A DNA stretch of 42,292 nucleotides, taken from Ichthyosporea sp. XGB-2017a. Its lineage: Eukaryota > Opisthokonta > Ichthyosporea. The number at the start of each line of letters is the position of its first letter. Within the stretch, counting starts at the first letter, position 1. The DNA is taken from NCBI GenBank assembly GCA_002811675.1, contig PDIM01010465.1, positions 1 through 42,292 on the forward strand, read 5' to 3'. The notes beneath the pieces were generated by a model. The model was not told the DNA's origin. It did not search any database and saw only the letters and a program-made list of their open reading frames with translations. Shown here piece after piece: positions 37,901 to 42,292 of this stretch. The translations under genes were made by a program, and so were the position numbers.

Positions 37901-38960
37901 CACGTTGGGTGCTGATCCTAATTTTTCAAACATAATATGAAGTACAAAGAACCGCGGTTTGAGTACAATTAGGCTTTGGAAAAGATCATAATAAGATAGA
38001 ATACACTTACCGGCGCTACAAGCAGAGCAGGAAGCACTGCCTTTTGCAGCCACTGACCCCGCAGTACAGGGAGTAGGAGCATTTGCTGGATTTGCACATG
38101 AATGCCCTCCTGGGCAGGGTGTACATTCACTTGCTCCAGCAGAGCTATATGTGCCCGGATTACAAGTAGAACATGTTTCGGCATTTCCGATACTGTACTT
38201 CCCCGCACCACATTGAACGCTGGCCTCCCGAGTTGGGCATTCTCTACCACTTTCACAAGTGACACAGCCCGTACTCCCAAGTGTTGATGCGTACGTGCCT
38301 TTTGCACAAGCTATTGGTGCATTGAATGGCTGAGGACACATGAACCCCTTTGGGCACTGAAGGCAGGCAGAGGCCCCAATAAGAGAGTATTCCCCAGCAC
38401 CAGAGCAGGGGGTCGGAGAAGAGGATGGTGATACACACTTGCTTCCTGCAGGGCATTGGGTGCATGAAGTTGAGCCGGCCCCTGAATACTGGCCATTGAT
38501 ACACGCCTATGCCATTACAAATGAGTATAAGTATCAAGGAGTATTAATTAAAAAGTCTCATGAGAAACCTTGGGTAAGCAATAAAAGGCCTCGTAAGAAT
38601 AGTAATACTTTACCTGACAAGCTGATAAAGTTTGTGAGCCTAGATTAGAGTTAAAATGTCCCGCAGGACAAGGGGTTTTCCCAGCAGTGCCCCCTGTACA
38701 ACTAATATTAAAACAAGTTCCCACGCAAACAAGGGTTAATCAACAGTTTCTTCTTTCGCTAAGTAAAATCATTTTCTTCTGGTTTCAACTTACTAGTGGC
38801 CCGATGGGCATTGCTCGCAATTTGCGTTACTTAGAAATGTTCCAGGATTGCAAGTTGTAGCTCCTTCGGAAAAAGAATTTAATGTGTTAAGAAGAATAAA
38901 TAAACAACAGATGACATAAAAACCATTCCCCACCCTGAAGAGTGCCAATTTCTTCCCCAT
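17000..38960 (-). CDS. giant type I membrane protein with GCC2/GCC3 cysteine-rich ectodomain and coiled-coil tail
   Basis: Seven exons are assembled: 38960-38794, 38701-38614, 38506-38011, 37917-37609, 37509-33721, 33628-33500 and 33414-17000. Introns are 85-107 nt, phases agree at every junction, and the coding sum is 21,393 nt, or 7,130 residues. The start is the ATG at 38960, giving a signal peptide (FYVICCLFILLNTLNSFSEG). Residues about 37-4440 are cysteine-rich modules (consensus CPAGxYCxxG...C), the ephrin-receptor-like/GCC2-GCC3 type. A cysteine-poor region and a cupredoxin-like segment (about 4665-4750) lead to one helix (ILIFSMIGGGIALVIGIIVA, about 4784-4808) and basic stop-transfer residues. 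The tail of about 2,320 residues contains Pro/Gly beta repeats (about 5070-5500), a charged coiled coil (about 5500-6650), a metallopeptidase-like segment (about 6710-6900) and a final coiled coil. Its role is unknown; adhesion, or a link from surface to cytoskeleton, is inference. The ATG at 33331 is internal. Confidence 0.85.
17690..18260 (-). other. domain: gluzincin-like segment with lost catalytic site (HTAAH)
   Basis: Part of the giant protein, about residues 6710-6900. It reads as an edge strand (NILFLRQSRL), then a helix (IGELTVVLIHTAAHIRSG). This is the usual strand-helix arrangement around HExxH in small gluzincin metallopeptidases, but Thr replaces the catalytic Glu: His6843-Thr-Ala-Ala-His6847. 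Downstream, DDSHPSFLREFYQNLKICCQ is conserved-looking helix. The resemblance is by eye; if real, the domain is probably a non-catalytic binding fold. Confidence 0.45.
18430..21910 (-). other. domain: very long charged coiled coil of the cytosolic tail
   Basis: About 1,150 residues (roughly 5500-6655) dominated by Lys, Glu, Arg, Gln and Leu with few prolines, for example RRQRRLREQEKRRELERAEQ. Recurrent KDEIMAKH- and EKDAILDAH-like spacers punctuate it. It should form an extended or bundled rod on the cytosolic side. Confidence 0.8.
21900..23190 (-). other. domain: Pro/Gly-rich beta repeats in the cytosolic tail
   Basis: About residues 5070-5500. Repeating units follow the pattern DPxTxxxVPIxxG...GxxxPxGG, for example MTDPVTGMQVPILGVTYNPS and YKDPLTKLPVPIEIG, with a second block at VPLGGIAKDPDSNELVPIML. 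A helical stretch separates the blocks. I do not recognise a named family. Confidence 0.5.
23965..24040 (-). other. single transmembrane helix of the giant protein
   Basis: About 24 hydrophobic residues (IFSMIGGGIALVIGIIVAIV) at roughly 4784-4808, preceded by polar, secreted-type sequence and followed by YFRRTEWGK and further basic residues. With the signal peptide this sets a type I topology. Confidence 0.85.
24130..24420 (-). other. domain: membrane-proximal cupredoxin-like segment
   Basis: About residues 4660-4755, just outside the membrane helix. Seen: VMWDVSGSRTSFPVYDKDNL, then NDPGVYVFYDFGSPEKRMIL, ending in a Cys. The VxWxxxG...F..PGxYxF pattern resembles cupredoxin folds. Copper-ligand residues are not evident, so metal binding is doubtful. 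Confidence 0.4.
27000..28555 (-). repeat. ectodomain super-repeat copy 3 (partial)
   Basis: Starts at AHTGVGGVC and contains CDATKSPVVLF (Cys codon at 27625), 310 codons later. Module order then drifts from the other copies, so the end is approximate. Confidence 0.55.
28556..30598 (-). repeat. ectodomain super-repeat copy 2 (681 codons)
   Basis: Starts at GHKGSGGIC and contains CDATKAPVTLF (Cys codon at 29671). The distance from this Cys to the next copy's start anchor is 372 codons, the same as in copy 1. Confidence 0.7.
30599..32875 (-). repeat. ectodomain super-repeat copy 1 (759 codons)
   Basis: Starts at the GHTGIGGEC anchor and contains the CDNTKAAVVLF anchor (Cys codon at 31714). Compared with copies 2 and 3 it has about 78 extra codons, near two cysteine modules, between the two anchors (387 versus 309-310 codons). 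Confidence 0.65.
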
Positions 38961-39336
38961 TATGATTTTCCTCTTTATAAATTAAAAATGTATGGCCGAG
39001 TTCCTAGTAGCTAGAAAGGACAGAAAGAATGTCGATGCCTCAATCCGCACGACGCAAAGCACAACACAAATACCCAAACAGCAAAATATGCCTTGAGGGT
39101 ATATCCAAATATACAGCAAAAACAGAAAACTCCTTATTCGGAAAGCAAATTATGACACAAATCTCTCTCTTTGTTCTCCACACCACTCAGGTCTCAGAGT
39201 TGGCGTCGGCTAGCTATGTTGTTCGTCCTCACCAAGTGCTGGGCAAGGACTTTGCTCTGTTCTTTTTGAAAAATAGATCTTGGCTGGCTGGCTATATTAT
39301 GGATTATAAAATGTACTTCAAATACTGTAATGCCAC

Positions 39337-39374
39337 ATAATATACAGCTTATAATATACAGCTTATAATACATA
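39337..39374. repeat. short tandem repeat, 14-nt unit
   Basis: Two exact copies of ATAATATACAGCTT and a partial third. Confidence 0.8.
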
Positions 39375-39730
39375 GAGTAAATAAATAAACATCCTAATAA
39401 ATGGTTACTATTTCCATATATAATAAATATCTGTGCCTTCAATTATATCCCATTACACCATGTGAACCAACCCTCTCCACCTCCCAATATTTCTATTAAT
39501 AGGCACACTCAACAACCCATCTCCCCTATAAAACAACGTTTGATCCACTCACACAACGGACTCATATCCAATAATATTGCTTGCTTCAAGTACACACACT
39601 CATTCATGCACTGTACTCTGGAATTTTATTACCGTGTTGCTTTGGGTTGAATCATTGTAGTATAGCGCACAAACATATCTTCTTCTTTTTGTTTCAAAAC
39701 TGAGCACTACCTCCCAAACATGATGCAAAA

Positions 39731-39801
39731 GCAAAAAAATAAGAAAAAAAAAAAAAAAAAAAACAAAAAAAAAAAAAAAAAAAAAATAAAAAGAAATTAT
39801 A
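39731..39801. repeat. A-rich homopolymer tract
   Basis: Nearly continuous A with single interruptions. It could be a retroposon tail or a sequencing/assembly artefact; no retroposed gene body was recognised next to it. Confidence 0.7.
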
Positions 39802-41161
39802 ACGAAAAAAATTTTTACAAAAAACTTTTTCGTGCAGGGACTGCAGAGGGGCCAAAACAGAAAAAAAAAAAATTCTATACAAAATTCAGTACAGAAACAA
39901 AAAAAGCCCGGTTGGTTTGAAAGAAACATAAAAAGAGGGCCCGGGGGGCGTTGAGGCTTTCAAGGAATATTTGGGCAGGGCAGTCGACGTCTTTCATTGA
40001 GCCGGAAGAAGGACAGTGATGAAGGGGGTGTTTGTATGGAAGATCCAATAGACAAGGAGACCCTTCTTAATACTTAACTCTCTGTTTATGCATAGTAACG
40101 TAGTAATATAACTCCCAGGCGGTGTGTTTGGTACATCATAACGGAATGTGCCACTAGATGGATGGGGGTATAGTATGAGAGATGGCATAGAGTAGAGGAA
40201 TAGACGACAGCTAGCCCCGCGTGGGACCTCAAAAATTCCCCCTAGCTTTGCATGTGGCACACTATTATGTACTATGGGTTTCTATTGAGTTTTTGGACAT
40301 CAGGCAACGTATAATAATAAAACAGTCTATCACCCATGCAGGGCTGGTCGATGTGCATGAGTTTGTACTGCAACATGATGCTGCTGCGCCCTCTGCGGTT
40401 TATGCTGTTGCATGATATGTACGTGCCGATTGCCTAGGTTTGGCTTTTCAAAACCGACAACATTGACCGCCCCTTTCATCATCTTATGTACAGACCACTG
40501 CATTGCTTCGTAGCCTGTGAAAGAATGTCTCTTCGATCGAGTGTAAATGTGTGCAATGCCACCCCCTCTGCATACCTCGGCACTGACCCTGTTTGGAAGA
40601 CATGTTCGGTGACTAGTTGTGCAGGAGTGATATGTTAACCATATGATATCATGCCGTCTCTGTCCCGGTCCCGAGCTCCTGTCCTTATTGCATACTCTCC
40701 ATGAAACACGGCTCCATCCCCTCTTCTGTTAAGCGATGCTCCCCCACTTTTTTTCTTCATTTTTGTTGCATCACACACATTTCTTTGTTTATAGCATCTG
40801 ATATTTTATTTGGGTACCGGAAGCTTTAGAGCTGTCTTATTCTATACAAACTTGTGCAAGAAAGAAGGTGATGCACTCACAGAGACGATCAACTGCCTTT
40901 TACATATCATTACTGCAGCACGATGGCTGTTTTCGTTCACATATGGCTCCAGGACGCGGGCCTGCATATGATCCAACGCATATTCGAATCACAAGGGGTA
41001 TTAGCAACAGTCAACAGAAGAGCAGAGGAGATTCAAGGCTAGGCCTTTTTTTAAAAAAAAAACAAATGTGTACATAGCAAAGAGGAAGTTTACTTTTTCA
41101 GCATGAAAAAATAGGTGTTTTGAAATCCAAAGATGGGTGCAGTCATATGACACTCTACACT

Positions 41162-41827
41162 CTACATATCCATCGCAGTTGTATCCTCACTAAAAGGCAT
41201 TTGTTGATGCCCATCTTCCGCCCCCATCCCCCCTGAAAAATTCATTGCGGCCTGCTCGATCACCTCCAGTATGACCCACAAGGGCTCTCCAATCATCATT
41301 GGCACACCCTCACTACAGCACATCCGCCAACAGCTTGCCACATTCCCGGGCTGACTGGGCATGATGAATTCAATCGCCACCGTCACCTCCTGCCCGGGTG
41401 GCAAAGGCGGGAGTTGCAGTGTAGGAACTGCCTGCAGTTGACTGCCCCCGATAAATTCCAGGCTTGATGCCGCCGGCCAATTAGTCTCCCCAACATTCTT
41501 CAGCCTCCAATATTTTACAACTTTTGAATTGACCGGGTAGAAGTATTGCTGGTCAGTGTTTATAGGAAACCCATTGGCGTCAACTTCGTACAAGAACTGC
41601 ATCTCAGGCTTTTGGGTTCTGTTAAGAGCCACTGCAGCAGTCCCCCCATGGTCAAAAAAACTCGCAATCGCCGTCTGCAAAGACCAGTTATTCGCCTCCA
41701 AAAAGAATCGACACGTATCTGGACTTTCGCATTTGGAGATTTGTTGGAACTGAGACATCAAAACTTCGTGGTCTGTTGTGCCCATACTCGAGAACATGCG
41801 CAATAAATCCTCTGCATCGTCAGCCAT
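41162..41827 (-). CDS. ILRUN: ILRUN-like protein (UBA-like and NBR1-type FW domain)
   Basis: A single-exon frame of 221 residues. Residues 1-60 form the UBA-like helices typical of ILRUN (C6orf106): MFSSMGTTDHEVLMSQFQQI, then CRFFLEANNWSLQTAIASFF. The FW (four-tryptophan) immunoglobulin-like domain covers about 95-195, with Trp in VKYWRLKNVGETNWPAASSL, SCWRMCC and LWVILEV. Human ILRUN dampens IRF3-dependent antiviral and cytokine transcription and has a longer disordered C-terminus (298 residues); here only about 30 residues follow the FW domain. Between the domains is a short linker rich in aromatic residues. The fold assignment is firm; function in this organism is inferred. Confidence 0.85.
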   Translation of the reverse strand: MADDAEDLLRMFSSMGTTDHEVLMSQFQQISKCESPDTCRFFLEANNWSLQTAIASFFDHGGTAAVALNRTQKPEMQFLYEVDANGFPINTDQQYFYPVNSKVVKYWRLKNVGETNWPAASSLEFIGGSQLQAVPTLQLPPLPPGQEVTVAIEFIMPSQPGNVASCWRMCCSEGVPMMIGEPLWVILEVIEQAAMNFSGGMGAEDGHQQMPFSEDTTAMDM

Positions 41828-42292
41828 TTTAATTGATTCTATTTTGCTTTGCTTCTCCTGTTATTTAACTCTTCTTTTTCGTTTACTAACCTCCCGTTTT
41901 CTTCCTTATTCCCTTTTTGATTATAATTCTCGCTGTGTCTTTGGTTTTCTGCCCCTCCCCCCCTTTATAGCTAATCAAATCTTCATACAACGAACAAAAA
42001 GGCAAACTAAAACTCTCTTTAGAATTACAACTCAAAAACGGGTTTTTGTTAAAATGGGCAAATAGAACAAAAACAGAAAACAAAACAAACAAATCCGACT
42101 AAAACTAAAAATCCCCAATTAAAGTGAGGATTAACAAGTAGTGCTGGCCGAATACGTCAAATCAAAGATATCTTCTTATCTTTTTAGAGAATGATTTCTT
42201 GAACTAATCCTTTAACAACGGGATCACACAAAAAAAAAAAAACAAAAGAAAAGAAATCTTCGACTTTTGGAAATTGTGCACAAAGAAAAAAA
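41828..42292. other. region upstream of ILRUN, no gene seen
   Basis: AT-rich promoter/5' UTR region with A runs at the right edge. No coding exon recognised. Confidence 0.4.

Larger units (their letters stand above)
38961..41161. other. intergenic, low-complexity sequence
   Basis: This 2.2-kb stretch lies upstream of the giant gene and downstream of ILRUN. No supported gene. It includes a 14-nt tandem repeat, an A-rich block and a G-rich patch near 39938-39951. Small frames at 39029, 39994 and 40868 lack motifs. Confidence 0.5.

Noticed and set aside
39694..39929. Phe-rich frames over the A-rich block
   Set aside because: These are direct translations of poly(A)/poly(T) sequence, with no protein signal.
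1..42292. CRISPR arrays, bacterial operons or prophage
   Set aside because: No regularly spaced direct repeats with unique spacers, no bacterial-type gene packing, and spliced genes throughout.

Overview
This is nuclear DNA from a compact eukaryotic genome. The protein genes are split by short GT-AG introns (about 70 to 260 nt), many have AATAAA-type poly(A) signals, and the products are standard eukaryotic ones: a mitochondrial complex I subunit, an RBR ubiquitin ligase, an ER BAP31 protein and an ISWI-remodeller subunit. Sequence resemblance to BAP31, ARIH1, NDUFS2 and ILRUN, plus a giant cysteine-rich membrane protein, suggests a holozoan, possibly an early-branching animal such as a sponge. 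That placement is inference; nothing in the window proves it.

Layout. At 1-2.4 kb is transposon debris: the C-terminal dimerisation part of a hAT transposase runs off the left edge, and a decayed gag-like reading frame follows. At 2.4-3.7 kb is a four-exon BAP31 gene (-). At 4.5-5.2 kb is a small secreted protein with a C-terminal EGF-like module (+). At 5.4-8.4 kb is a WAC/DDT/WHIM protein of the ACF1/Itc1 type (-). At 9.7-11.4 kb is an Ariadne-1 RBR E3 ligase (+). At 12.0-13.6 kb is NDUFS2 (-). At 14.6-15.4 kb is an M50B-like membrane metallopeptidase (-). At 16.1-16.7 kb is an unrecognised coiled-coil protein (+).

From 17.0 to 39.0 kb one gene fills the minus strand. I assemble it from seven exons whose phases all agree. 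It encodes a 7,130-residue type I membrane protein: signal peptide, about 4,400 residues of GCC2/GCC3 (ephrin-receptor-like) cysteine modules, a membrane-proximal cupredoxin-like segment, one transmembrane helix near residue 4784, then a cytosolic tail of about 2,320 residues. The tail holds proline/glycine-rich beta repeats, a very long charged coiled coil and a C-terminal segment resembling a gluzincin metallopeptidase whose HExxH site reads HTAAH. Part of the ectodomain is a tandem super-repeat with a period of 681-682 codons. This gene is the most interesting object in the window.

From 39 to 41.1 kb I see no gene, only A-rich and tandem low-complexity sequence. An ILRUN (UBA-like plus NBR1-type FW domain) gene lies on the minus strand at 41.2-41.8 kb. 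The genes are unrelated housekeeping and surface functions; I see no operon-like logic beyond divergent and convergent pairing.
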